From positions 1 to 64,000 of IMG/VR virus record IMGVR_UViG_3300008448_000040: DNA of 64,000 nucleotides. One strand, written 5' to 3'. This document shows, piece after piece, positions 57,162 through 64,000 of the stretch (positions within the stretch are counted from its first letter, which is position 1; every line of letters begins with the position of its first letter). A program made the translations under genes and the position numbers. Source of the DNA: a virus. The notes under the pieces are model-generated. The model was not told the DNA's origin. It was given only the letters and a program-made list of their open reading frames with translations, and ran no database searches.

Positions 57162-57774
57162 TTGGATCTTTCACATACACCTGAGGACTATCGTTGTCCA
57201 CGGCGATCATAATAACAATCTGTTCAACATCTAGATCATATCTCTCTTTCACCATCAAAGCATAGGCAGTAGATTGTATGAAATAGTTCTGGATCCATTC
57301 TTCTCTTTTAGGTTTGTTTGCAGTCTTGTAATCTAGAACTGTAACTTTACCATTGTACTTACAGATAAGATCGGAAGTACCTGCTGCACGTAGTCTATCT
57401 GAGTAGAGTGGATATTCGATACCATACACCTCATCAACATATTTGTCAACAAAAGGTTGAAGATCTAGAAACAAAGAGGTTGTTGTTGGCATTTTGTTCA
57501 ACGCAAAGTCTTCTGAGTTACCAATGTAGTCTTCCATCATTGTATGTAACTTAGTTCCTCTGTTCGATGCTTTGCTAGCAATTCGATTGGCTTCTTGTTC
57601 ACCGACCTTACTTCTCCACTTTGCTATGCCATCTGCAGATAGTTTTGAAAGTATGGTAGTGACAGAACGATATCTGTCACCATTTGGAGTTACATAGTAT
57701 CTTTTACCATCAACCTCTACTCTCGGTATTTCAAGTCTAGGAAGTAATTTATGCTCGAAGTATTTTGTTCTCAC
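57118..57774 (-). CDS. RecB/Cas4-like PD-(D/E)XK exonuclease
   Basis: A 218-residue protein. AAGTSDLICKYNGKVTVLDY gives D135 and, after the strand, D148-Y-K150-T, the (D)...(D/E)-x-K core. RGTKLHTMMEDYIG (about 72-85) is the helix with the first acidic residue, and QNYFIQSTAYAL the Q-x3-Y RecB motif. Length is right for single-domain phage nucleases. It acts on DNA ends in recombination or host DNA degradation. It starts 1 bp inside the stop of the next upstream gene. Confidence 0.85.
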   Translation of the reverse strand: MRTKYFEHKLLPRLEIPRVEVDGKRYYVTPNGDRYRSVTTILSKLSADGIAKWRSKVGEQEANRIASKASNRGTKLHTMMEDYIGNSEDFALNKMPTTTSLFLDLQPFVDKYVDEVYGIEYPLYSDRLRAAGTSDLICKYNGKVTVLDYKTANKPKREEWIQNYFIQSTAYALMVKERYDLDVEQIVIMIAVDNDSPQVYVKDPSEYIESCINIFDNN

Positions 57775-58073
57775 TAACCTAACCCATGTTTCTTTTTAAC
57801 TTGATCAGTTTTCACTTGAGCAGCTGTCCTTGTAACAGTTTTATTTGCCAATTGACTACTGGGATGCGCTTCTGCAACTTTAGAAATAACTTCTTTGAAA
57901 CCAGAATCGGTTTTGATGCCTCCCACACCACCAATTATGTTAAGTGTATCAGAGGGATCAAAGTATCTTTGGAGATGAGGATTGTCTTTGATGAACGAAT
58001 CATAGTCAGATATACGGACTATATGTTCCTCAACATTATTCGAAAGTGTATTTAGGAAAGTATACTTTGCCAT
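57774..58073 (-). CDS. Conserved small phage protein, FmdB-like N-terminus
   Basis: 99 residues. MAKYTFLNTLSNNVEEHIVR then ISDYDSFIKDNPHLQRYFDP is the N-terminal pattern of FmdB-type small proteins, without the C-x-x-C zinc ribbon. The C-terminal half is polar (SGFKEVISKVAEAHPSSQLA, then KTDQVKKKHG). It is common in T4-like marine phages as I recall. The start overlaps the carbamoyltransferase end by 38 bp. Confidence 0.62.
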   Translation of the reverse strand: MAKYTFLNTLSNNVEEHIVRISDYDSFIKDNPHLQRYFDPSDTLNIIGGVGGIKTDSGFKEVISKVAEAHPSSQLANKTVTRTAAQVKTDQVKKKHGLG

Positions 58074-59571
58074 ATTGTTCAGTATAAATTTTGTTACCTA
58101 TCACAAGATAGTCTAGATGTGTATTGTAATAAAGTTGTTCAGCGTTATGGGTATAGCCAGCAATAGGCTTTCCACCGAGATTCAAACTTGTATTGAGAAG
58201 AACAGGACATCCTGTCAACTCATGAAACTTCTCTAATAACTTTCTGAAGTGGCCACTATCAGGTTCTACAGTCTGTACCCTGCACGTACCATCAACATGA
58301 GTAATAGCATCTAGTTTATCAGTCTTGGCTTTACCAACATAAAGCATGTATGGGTTATCAAACTCTAGATCAAAATACTCTTCACGATATTCTGAAAGAA
58401 TAGAAGCACCAAATGGTCTGTACTGCTCTCTCTTTTTGATCTTGTTGATAATCTCTCTTCCGTTTTGTATTCTTGGATCCATTAGAATAGATCTATTACC
58501 AAGAGCTCTGGGACCAATCTCCCCACTACCTTGATACCAAGCTACTGTTTTGCCATGTGATAGAACTTTTGCTACAAAGTCTATCACATCGTCTGTGGGC
58601 TCATCGCTAGGAGCTTCATCTGTCTGACTGAATGGAAAATTGGTAAGTTCAATTCTAGGTTGATCATATTTTCTTCTAAGCCACTCCACTGCACCTATGC
58701 TGATGCCATCATCTGCTGAGTGGGGTAAGATAACTAAGTTCTTGAAATGTTTCTTGAGAACAGTGTTCCATATTACATTCTGAGCAACTCCACCAGAATA
58801 AAAAATGACGTCATCTGGCTTACAGTGTTTTTGGAAAAACGATAGAATAACTTCGCCAGCTTTAACATGAACTGTATTGATCCAGTCAAGCATGCGTTGT
58901 TTACCCAGCAAAGGATCTCCAATATAGTCATTCCATCTATTAAAGTTGAACAACATCTTGGCGTTGTAGATGTCGGCAAAACTTAGTGTGTCAAAATACT
59001 TTTTATCAAACTTACCATATGACTGGAGTCCCATGACTTTACCAGCAATATCTACTTCATGTCCGTAGCTAATGCCGGCAAACTTTCCAAACTCATTCAT
59101 TAACAACCCAATCGACCCATGTGCCCATACATCACCCGCTTCGACAAGATTACCTTTCTTGAATACTGACCAAGGAACTTCATTGTCACCAATACCATCA
59201 ATGATAATTGAGACGTCAGGTTCCATATATGGAACATAACTTAAGGCGTGAGCATAGTGATGGTCTATCTGATAGACATCACATGGAACAGGAAACCCCG
59301 TGCATTTTTTGACTAGATCAGATGAAGCACCTTGAGCGTCAGAAATAAACTCGTTGATTGTAGTCTCTTCCATAGAGATACATATTTTATCTATCTCATC
59401 AACAGAGACTCCGAACGCTCGTTTAACATCACCCCTCCAATCAAATAGACCCATTGAAGCGTGATGCTTTTCTTGTTTACTTCTTTCAGTTTTGTGGTAC
59501 CTTAACTTTTCACCATCATATAAAGTAAAGTTACTATCATGAGCGTTGATTCTCAATCCCAATAATTTCAT
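58036..59571 (-). CDS. NodU/TobZ-type carbamoyltransferase
   Basis: A 511-residue protein. LGLRINAHDSNFTLYDGEKL at the N-terminus has the family (G)HDS; HHYAHALSYVP (about 102-112) is the H-H-x-x-H-A metal motif. FYSGGVAQN (about 258-266) and SGEIGPRALGNRSILMDPRI (about 351-370) are the Kae1-like and C-terminal motifs. It makes carbamoyl esters on a sugar or other hydroxyl from carbamoyl phosphate and ATP. Similar enzymes occur in cyanophage-type phages. Acceptor unknown; a link to surface sugars or DNA modification is possible. Confidence 0.88.
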   Translation of the reverse strand: MKLLGLRINAHDSNFTLYDGEKLRYHKTERSKQEKHHASMGLFDWRGDVKRAFGVSVDEIDKICISMEETTINEFISDAQGASSDLVKKCTGFPVPCDVYQIDHHYAHALSYVPYMEPDVSIIIDGIGDNEVPWSVFKKGNLVEAGDVWAHGSIGLLMNEFGKFAGISYGHEVDIAGKVMGLQSYGKFDKKYFDTLSFADIYNAKMLFNFNRWNDYIGDPLLGKQRMLDWINTVHVKAGEVILSFFQKHCKPDDVIFYSGGVAQNVIWNTVLKKHFKNLVILPHSADDGISIGAVEWLRRKYDQPRIELTNFPFSQTDEAPSDEPTDDVIDFVAKVLSHGKTVAWYQGSGEIGPRALGNRSILMDPRIQNGREIINKIKKREQYRPFGASILSEYREEYFDLEFDNPYMLYVGKAKTDKLDAITHVDGTCRVQTVEPDSGHFRKLLEKFHELTGCPVLLNTSLNLGGKPIAGYTHNAEQLYYNTHLDYLVIGNKIYTEQYGKVYFPKYTFE

Positions 59572-59572
59572 A

Positions 59573-59797
59573 TTATTCTTTCACTGACCACTCATCCTTT
59601 TTCTGAGTCTTAGTATTTTTTCTAGGAGTTCTTTTTTTAGGCGTGTTCTCTTTCGGAATTTCATCTAGTGTAGGCGCTATGCGCGGTTTAGGGGTTGGTG
59701 GATGTCTTTTCTTCCAGACCCAGTTGGAAAGGGAAATGAGTCCGCTTTCAACCCAGTCCATTACTTTATTGTGCCAAAACCAATCTTTATCGTTCAT
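59573..59797 (-). CDS. Small basic, Pro-rich protein
   Basis: 74 residues from the ATG at 59797, preceded by GAGGAG at 8 bp. DKDWFWHNKVMDWVESGLIS is amphipathic; the rest is a basic Pro/Lys/Thr-rich tail (KKRHPPTPKPRI, KNTPKKRTPRKNTKTQKK). It may bind membrane or nucleic acid. No family is recognised. Confidence 0.55.
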   Translation of the reverse strand: MNDKDWFWHNKVMDWVESGLISLSNWVWKKRHPPTPKPRIAPTLDEIPKENTPKKRTPRKNTKTQKKDEWSVKE

Positions 59798-59975
59798 CCC
59801 AGTGCTCCTCTTCTCTAGCAAAATCTAGTTCGTCGTAAAAAACCTCATATCGTTTATTTTTTAAAGCTCTATCTATGTATTTAACCGATTTATCACTAGC
59901 TTCTTTTTTTATTGCTTTTGAAACATGGTGTTGTTTCTCGTCAATAGAACGAAACTGTTTATTAGTCTTTCCCAT
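59787..59975 (-). CDS. Small charged hypothetical protein
   Basis: 62 residues: KQFRSIDEKQHHVSKAIKKE, then YIDRALKNKRYEVFYDELDF. Highly charged and helical. Overlaps the next gene by 11 bp. Confidence 0.52.
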   Translation of the reverse strand: MGKTNKQFRSIDEKQHHVSKAIKKEASDKSVKYIDRALKNKRYEVFYDELDFAREEEHWDER

Positions 59976-59976
59976 C

Positions 59977-60393
59977 TCAATTCTCTAGTAGTCCTGGATA
60001 TATCTCTTGAACAAATTTCTTAGTTATATTCTTGTAAGGTATCTTTTTATCTTTGACACCTAACAACAGCTTAGCATCGTTTTGATCAACAGTTTCAAGA
60101 AGCTGAACAAACAAATACTCTCTTCTAGAAGGTTTGAGGTTTGGATTACCACCTTCTATGAACAAATAAAGTCTTCGAAGCTCACTATACAAAATTCCTT
60201 CTTGATCAGGAAGTGTATTTGGTTTGTATGGAGGCTCGCCTTCTGGAAGAAGGAATTTGACCTTTTCATCGTATGTATATTTAAGCAATGCTCTCAAAGC
60301 TGGAGAGTCATTTCTTCTTAAATACTCTATACGTTCTTGTTTAGTTTCAAGCTCCGAAGCAGTCTTCAGGATTTCAGACAAACTATATTTCAT
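59977..60393 (-). CDS. Conserved T4-like marine phage protein (DUF6433-like)
   Basis: 138 residues: MKYSLSEILKTASELETKQE, then ALLKYTYDEKVKFLLPEGEP, PYKPNTLPDQEGILYSELRR and REYLFVQLLETVDQNDAKLL. The sequence resembles DUF6433 (family number from memory), an uncharacterised protein found next to replication genes. It starts 1 bp inside the RNase H stop. Confidence 0.68.
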   Translation of the reverse strand: MKYSLSEILKTASELETKQERIEYLRRNDSPALRALLKYTYDEKVKFLLPEGEPPYKPNTLPDQEGILYSELRRLYLFIEGGNPNLKPSRREYLFVQLLETVDQNDAKLLLGVKDKKIPYKNITKKFVQEIYPGLLEN

Positions 60394-61238
60394 TAAAAAT
60401 CTCCAGCGTGTTCCATTAATATTTTCAACTTATGTTCCTGAAGGTAACCAATAATATTTACCTTTTTAGGTGTCGCAAGCTGAGCTTTGTATTCGTCAAG
60501 AATCTTTTTGACTATTGTTTCAGGTATGTGAGCAAGGCTAATTAGTTTTAGATTTCTTTCAATACCAATTTTAAGTTCTGGTACATTCATAACATCTGCC
60601 CAAGGCATATCAAGCCACATATTGAGCTTTTGTTTATTGACTGGCCTTTGTCGTATGCCATCCACAAAACAATTATCACTAGACAGAGCATTAGGAATCC
60701 CATCACCACTATCACCTTTGATCACTAACTCTTTCAAGTAGCGTTTAGGATCTTCGACTTGTACATTTCGTTTGCGAATAGGATCAAACTGAATCACTCG
60801 TTCATTGTGAAGTTGAATGAAGTCTTTGTCAGCAGAGAGAATCAATACATCCTCTTCACTGTTCATACAGAGAGCTGCAATAATGTCATCAGCCTCACAG
60901 TTATCTATTTGAATAACAGTGTATGGTAGATATTGTTTAACTTCATCTCTAATCTTGTTTAGAGTCTCAAAGAGAGATGGCCAGTCAATATCACTTTCCT
61001 CTCTAGCTTTCTTTCTACCTGCTTTGTAGTAAGGAAATATTTCTTTACGCCAATAGTTCTTATCATCACAAGCAATAACCATTTGACCATATATCTTGCC
61101 AAATTTCTGATTGTATAGACGAAGTGAGTTGAGGATCATGTGGCGAACAAGACCCTCCTCAACAGCAAGGTTAGTATGGTTACCAATCTGCATCATCAAG
61201 TTAGAGATGCAGACTTGGTTAAAGTCAATGATAATCAT
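60393..61238 (-). CDS. rnh: RNase H / 5'-3' exonuclease (T4 Rnh family)
   Basis: A 281-residue protein. IIIDFNQVCI (D5), VIACDDKNYWRKEIFPYYKA (about 53-72), DNCEADDIIAALC (about 111-123) and SADKDFIQL (about 134-142) are the acidic metal sites of the FEN-1-like family. KGDSGDGIPNALSSD (about 172-186) is the helix-3-turn DNA-binding part with G-D-x-G-D-G-I. It removes RNA primers on the lagging strand. It overlaps the glycosyltransferase gene by 4 bp. Confidence 0.93.
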   Translation of the reverse strand: MIIIDFNQVCISNLMMQIGNHTNLAVEEGLVRHMILNSLRLYNQKFGKIYGQMVIACDDKNYWRKEIFPYYKAGRKKAREESDIDWPSLFETLNKIRDEVKQYLPYTVIQIDNCEADDIIAALCMNSEEDVLILSADKDFIQLHNERVIQFDPIRKRNVQVEDPKRYLKELVIKGDSGDGIPNALSSDNCFVDGIRQRPVNKQKLNMWLDMPWADVMNVPELKIGIERNLKLISLAHIPETIVKKILDEYKAQLATPKKVNIIGYLQEHKLKILMEHAGDF

Positions 61239-62185
61239 TTTGGAATATAGTCTATCCGTTTGAGATCTTTGAGCATGGATGACAACAGATTAGTCCATTG
61301 ATGTTTTCTGTTATGCCAACCATAGAAAGCATCTATGTAGGCCTTTTGAGCACCTAGAGTTGTTGCAACGTCATTACTATTGTACATCCGAATCGCTTCA
61401 CGAGTCAACTCATAAAATACTTTAGCATGATCACGTTGATTCTCATGCCACTGATACATCCACGTCCAGTTAGAAGCAGTCTCATACAATGCAGCATAGT
61501 TAGGATGAATACAGAACACTCCTGCAGACATAGCTTCGATCAAACTAATACAAGATGTCTCCATCCAAATGTTTGGATAAGCATAGATGTGAGCTTGTTG
61601 AAGTGCTTCTCTGATCTGTTCATTAGGAACAGAACCATGATAGTTGATCTTAGGATGTGATTTACAAACATCGAAGAGAGGTTTGTATGGTTCATCTCTT
61701 TGTTCCCATCCATAGATCTTGAAGCTCGAGTAAACATCTAGTTCAATGTTATCGAACTCTTCTGCTAACTTCTCAAACACAGGAACAAGAATCTCCAAAC
61801 CTCGATGAGGTGTCGTGTGATAGATCAACTTGATCTTGTCTTTAGGTTTCTCTACTTGTGGAATTGGTTCGATAGCATTGTGTAGAACAATACATTTGTG
61901 CCATGGCATACCATAATGTTTTTGATACGCTTGCATCTGCCAATTAGAGACAAACACAAGTTTGTCAAATCGATTCCATCCACCATTTTTGAGATGCTCG
62001 GATTCAGGATCGCCTGGTAAATCATGGAGCCAATATATTTTAATCTTTGAGTCATCTACCTCTCTGACTCTTGAAGGAATGATTTGAAAATATTGAAGAA
62101 GATCTTCTGAGACGTTACGATGCAATGCCTCGAGCATGAGTTCAGTACCACCCTTAGCATTTTTTGAGAGTTCATTAACTTCCAT
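61235..62185 (-). CDS. Group 1 (GT4) glycosyltransferase
   Basis: A 316-residue protein. DLPGDPESEHLKNGGWNRFD, then KLVFVSNWQMQAYQKHYGMP are the GT-B N-domain. KLIYHTTPHRGLEILVPVFE (about 118-137) and the C-domain ASCI-type motif (AYPNIWMETSCISLIEAMSA, about 213-232) match GT4 enzymes with E-x7-E. Phage enzymes of this class glucosylate DNA or act on surface sugars. It lies beside RNase H and a phosphomannomutase-like gene. Confidence 0.85.
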   Translation of the reverse strand: MEVNELSKNAKGGTELMLEALHRNVSEDLLQYFQIIPSRVREVDDSKIKIYWLHDLPGDPESEHLKNGGWNRFDKLVFVSNWQMQAYQKHYGMPWHKCIVLHNAIEPIPQVEKPKDKIKLIYHTTPHRGLEILVPVFEKLAEEFDNIELDVYSSFKIYGWEQRDEPYKPLFDVCKSHPKINYHGSVPNEQIREALQQAHIYAYPNIWMETSCISLIEAMSAGVFCIHPNYAALYETASNWTWMYQWHENQRDHAKVFYELTREAIRMYNSNDVATTLGAQKAYIDAFYGWHNRKHQWTNLLSSMLKDLKRIDYIPK

Positions 62186-62361
62186 TATTCTTCACCAGAG
62201 TCAACTCGTTTCATTTTAAAGGCTTCACGCTTAGCTTTTTCATATGCTAGCTGAGCACCGACCATTGTTCGAAGGTACTCTCCACGCTCATGTCGATCAA
62301 TGAAGGTAGCGAGTACGCGTTTTGTTTCTTTATTAATTTTAAAGTTACTTGAAGCTTTCAT
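62185..62361 (-). CDS. Small basic protein
   Basis: 58 residues: KASSNFKINKETKRVLATFI, then DRHERGEYLRTMVGAQLAYE and a basic helix. It overlaps the start of the glycosyltransferase by 1 bp and the phosphatase stop by 1 bp. The pattern recurs in T4-like marine phages as I recall. Confidence 0.62.
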   Translation of the reverse strand: MKASSNFKINKETKRVLATFIDRHERGEYLRTMVGAQLAYEKAKREAFKMKRVDSGEE

Positions 62362-63098
62362 TACTTTTTCTCCATCTTCTGTAAATAATCAAATGTATCT
62401 TTCCACGACTTCACTTTCACTGTGGTGGCCTTACTTTGCCCCATCTGTATATATGCTTCTTTCAAAGATACAGCAAGCGGATAATCATTACCGCCTTCAT
62501 CCATCTGGTCACCAAAAAAATACACGTGAACGAATGGTTCAATGAAGTACTGAGCAATCTGACCCTTGTCTTTTCCTGGTTCCATAATATCAATACCAGT
62601 CTCTCCAGCAACCTGGGCTATGGCTTGACCACCAAACTTATCGTTGAACAGTTTAGCTATTTTTTTACGTTCACCATTCTTTTTATCATACTCCACATAC
62701 TTAGCGCGCTGTTCTTTATCTGCAGCTCTACCAACAATGCTGAAATTGACTAGACCAATACGGTTTTCTATATGACGTTCTGTTTTACCTGTGAAAAGAC
62801 TTTTGAAAAGCTGCTCATTGAGCCACTGTACAGCTGGCTCTTTCAAAGTCCATTTACTCTGGTACATCAGCTTTCCTTTGTGATAAATAGCATTCCCAGC
62901 ACAGCAGAACACAGCTTGTGCAATGTCTAGAACATCATTACCGAGTTGTTCTTGAGTTTTAGCATAATCACTACCAGTAGCAAAATACACCTGTTTGTTG
63001 CGCATCCAGTTTTTCAACCACTTGCGGAATACAGGATCTATAGCATCCCTACTGGGTGTTACAGTACCATCTACATCAAAAATAAATACTTGTTTCAT
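62361..63098 (-). CDS. Phosphomannomutase-like HAD phosphatase
   Basis: A 245-residue protein. FIFDVDGTVTPS (D8-V-D10 nucleophile pair), YFATGSDYAKTQEQL (motif II) and VYFFGDQMDEGGNDYPLAVS (motif IV) mark a HAD IIB enzyme. RHIENRIGLVNFSIVGRAAD (about 109-128) and AGETGIDIMEPGKDKGQIAQ are the eukaryote-type PMM pattern (E-x-R-x-G-x-x-N-x-S-x-x-G-R). It would interconvert mannose-6- and -1-phosphate or be a related sugar phosphatase, feeding nucleotide-sugar synthesis. It is the first gene of the operon. Confidence 0.82.
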   Translation of the reverse strand: MKQVFIFDVDGTVTPSRDAIDPVFRKWLKNWMRNKQVYFATGSDYAKTQEQLGNDVLDIAQAVFCCAGNAIYHKGKLMYQSKWTLKEPAVQWLNEQLFKSLFTGKTERHIENRIGLVNFSIVGRAADKEQRAKYVEYDKKNGERKKIAKLFNDKFGGQAIAQVAGETGIDIMEPGKDKGQIAQYFIEPFVHVYFFGDQMDEGGNDYPLAVSLKEAYIQMGQSKATTVKVKSWKDTFDYLQKMEKK

Positions 63099-63124
63099 TA
63101 AAATCTCCGATCACAGATTTAGGG

Positions 63125-63153
63125 ATCTTAGTGTAAACTTTTAAATAAGTCAA
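63125..63153 (-). promoter_or_regulatory. Early promoter for the 54.9-63.1 kb operon
   Basis: TTGACT, 17 bp, TAAGAT on the minus strand in TGTTGACTTATTTAAA, 27 bp upstream of the phosphomannomutase-like start. Confidence 0.6.
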
Positions 63154-63161
63154 CATAAATA
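63154..63161 (+). promoter_or_regulatory. Late promoter CATAAATA on the plus strand
   Basis: A NATAAATA octamer at the end of the divergent gap 63099-63206, about 46 bp before the first rightward start. It abuts the leftward early promoter, so the two directions would be used at different times. Confidence 0.5.
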
Positions 63162-63206
63162 CCACTAGTAGTGCAGTTTTTATTATTTTTAACATATGGA
63201 GTTTTT

Positions 63207-63407
63207 ATGACCAAAATCAAACTTGAATTGACCCTTGAAGAAATTAACTTTATGATGAAGCCATTTCTAAGAATGCCATTTCAGGACGTGGCAAATTTCA
63301 TAAATTACATTCAGGACCAAATTGATCCTCAGCTCGAAGAACTAAACCTTCTTGATTCTGCTGATCCTTCCATTGGACCTGGAGAAACACCAGAAAAAGA
63401 GGAATAA
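63207..63407 (+). CDS. Small hypothetical protein
   Basis: 66 residues from the ATG at 63207 (GGAG 7 bp before; the frame is open from 63171). TKIKLELTLEEINFMMKPFL, then FINYIQDQIDPQLEELNLLD, ending acidic. It recurs in T4-like marine phages as I recall; function unknown. Confidence 0.65.
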   Translation: MTKIKLELTLEEINFMMKPFLRMPFQDVANFINYIQDQIDPQLEELNLLDSADPSIGPGETPEKEE

Positions 63408-63638
63408 ATGTTATATGGTTTTCAAATCCCAACTTTCAATATTGAGACTGTAGTGGATAAAAATGCAACTTTCTATTGTGAGTTCGTTGATTTGAAGAGG
63501 AATGGGTATCACCATTTCACTAAAGCTATTAATAATCTTACATATGATTTTTGGAGACCGTGGTTAGATATTACTGATAAAAATGTGACCCTCTATGCAG
63601 ACTCATTGAAGAAAGTAATAAAATACAAAATAACCTAA
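63408..63638 (+). CDS. Small hypothetical protein
   Basis: 76 residues: MLYGFQIPTFNIETVVDKNA, then TFYCEFVDLKRNGYHHFTKA and WRPWLDITDKNVTLYADSLK, beta-rich. It directly follows the previous stop, so it is in the same operon. No family is recognised. Confidence 0.6.
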   Translation: MLYGFQIPTFNIETVVDKNATFYCEFVDLKRNGYHHFTKAINNLTYDFWRPWLDITDKNVTLYADSLKKVIKYKIT

Positions 63639-63649
63639 AGGATTCAAAA

Positions 63650-64000
63650 ATGTTTCAATATAGATGCAGGATTAACAAAGTATTAGATGGTGATACCGTT
63701 GATATTGATCTTGACTTGGGTTTCAATATCATTCTTGCCAATCAAAGAGTCAGAATGGCAGGAATCGACACACCGGAATCTAGAACCTCTAACGAAGAGG
63801 AAAAACCTAGAGGACTCCTTTCAAAAAAGAAACTAGCAGAAAAGTTACCACTAGGATCTTGGCAAACAATTAGAACTTTGAAGTCGACAGATGTCGATGA
63901 CAAGTTTGGAAGAATACTTGGTGTATTTGTAATGGAAGATGGTAAAAGTCTTAATGAATGGTTGTGTCAAAACAACTATGCTGTGGCGTACCAAGGAGAG
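63650..64000 (+). CDS. Staphylococcal nuclease-like (SNase) protein (partial)
   Basis: 117 residues visible, cut by the right edge. NKVLDGDTVDIDLDLGF (about 9-25) is the SNase nucleotide-binding strand pair. RVRMAGIDTPESR (about 33-45) is the R-x-x-x-x-D-T-P-E-S/T motif with the catalytic Arg and Asp; DKFGRILGVFV (about 84-94) is the third element. It probably cleaves host or phage nucleic acid. A ribosome site (AAAGGA) precedes the start. Confidence 0.88.
   Translation, partial: MFQYRCRINKVLDGDTVDIDLDLGFNIILANQRVRMAGIDTPESRTSNEEEKPRGLLSKKKLAEKLPLGSWQTIRTLKSTDVDDKFGRILGVFVMEDGKSLNEWLCQNNYAVAYQGE

Noticed and set aside
1-64000. CRISPR array, integrase, transposase or lysogeny genes
   Set aside because: None seen; no regular direct repeats with spacers and no recombinase motifs. 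This fits a lytic phage.

Overview
The window is a 64 kb piece of a lytic, AT-rich, T4-like marine myovirus genome. The evidence is a set of recognisable T4 core proteins (gp4, gp5, gp6, gp7-like, gp8-like, gp25, gp26, gp27-like, gp32, gp33, gp48, gp53, gp54, gp59, RNase H), many small overlapping genes, sigma70-type early promoters and NATAAATA-type late promoters. No integrase, repressor or CRISPR array is seen. Both ends are open: a sugar kinase is cut at the left and a nuclease at the right.

Layout: (1) 1-4550, leftward sugar operon: split HldE-like kinase and nucleotidyltransferase, a GT9 heptosyltransferase-like protein, a TPR glycosyltransferase, a GT2-like protein and a methyltransferase, behind a consensus TTGACA-17-TATAAT promoter. 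(2) 4575-13211, leftward tail-fibre and adhesin block with three Cys-rich RCC1 beta-propeller proteins and a fibre ending in an S74 chaperone domain. (3) 13213-33969, leftward baseplate block, in which gp7-like, gp8-like and a giant 2430-residue protein share repeated beta modules. (4) 33981-39116, rightward: gp4, an unknown, gp54, gp26 with a probable -1 frameshift extension, and a tape-measure-like protein with a muralytic domain. (5) 39139-41460, leftward: gp32, gp59, gp33 (order as in T4) and a SleB-like endolysin. (6) 41600-45870, accessory block: three features stand out, a circularly permuted two-piece tmRNA (tag ANDERYALAA), a PqqA-like 24-residue peptide gene, and a rubrerythrin with a Bfd-like [2Fe-2S] protein. 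(7) 45898-54343, dense early region of tiny genes in operons with a shared TGTTGACYTAATTT promoter element, including a GC-rich island at about 47.33-49.33 kb. (8) 54345-63098, leftward: 2OG-Fe(II) oxygenases, RecB-like nuclease, carbamoyltransferase, RNase H, glycosyltransferase and a phosphomannomutase-like phosphatase. (9) 63154-64000, rightward small genes and an SNase-type nuclease.

How it works together: early genes use host-like sigma70 promoters; gp33 and the NATAAATA promoters indicate T4-type late transcription; gp32, gp59, RNase H and the RecB-like nuclease serve replication and recombination; the rest builds a contractile tail with an elaborate adhesin array. The accessory genes point to host reprogramming: surface sugars, ribosome rescue, iron and peroxide handling, and possibly PQQ supply. 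A PQQ-making host, such as a marine methylotroph, would fit the PqqA gene. I recall a published OM43-clade myophage (Melnitz) described as carrying a two-piece ssrA under a glutamine riboswitch, so this genome may be a relative; I could not test that here.
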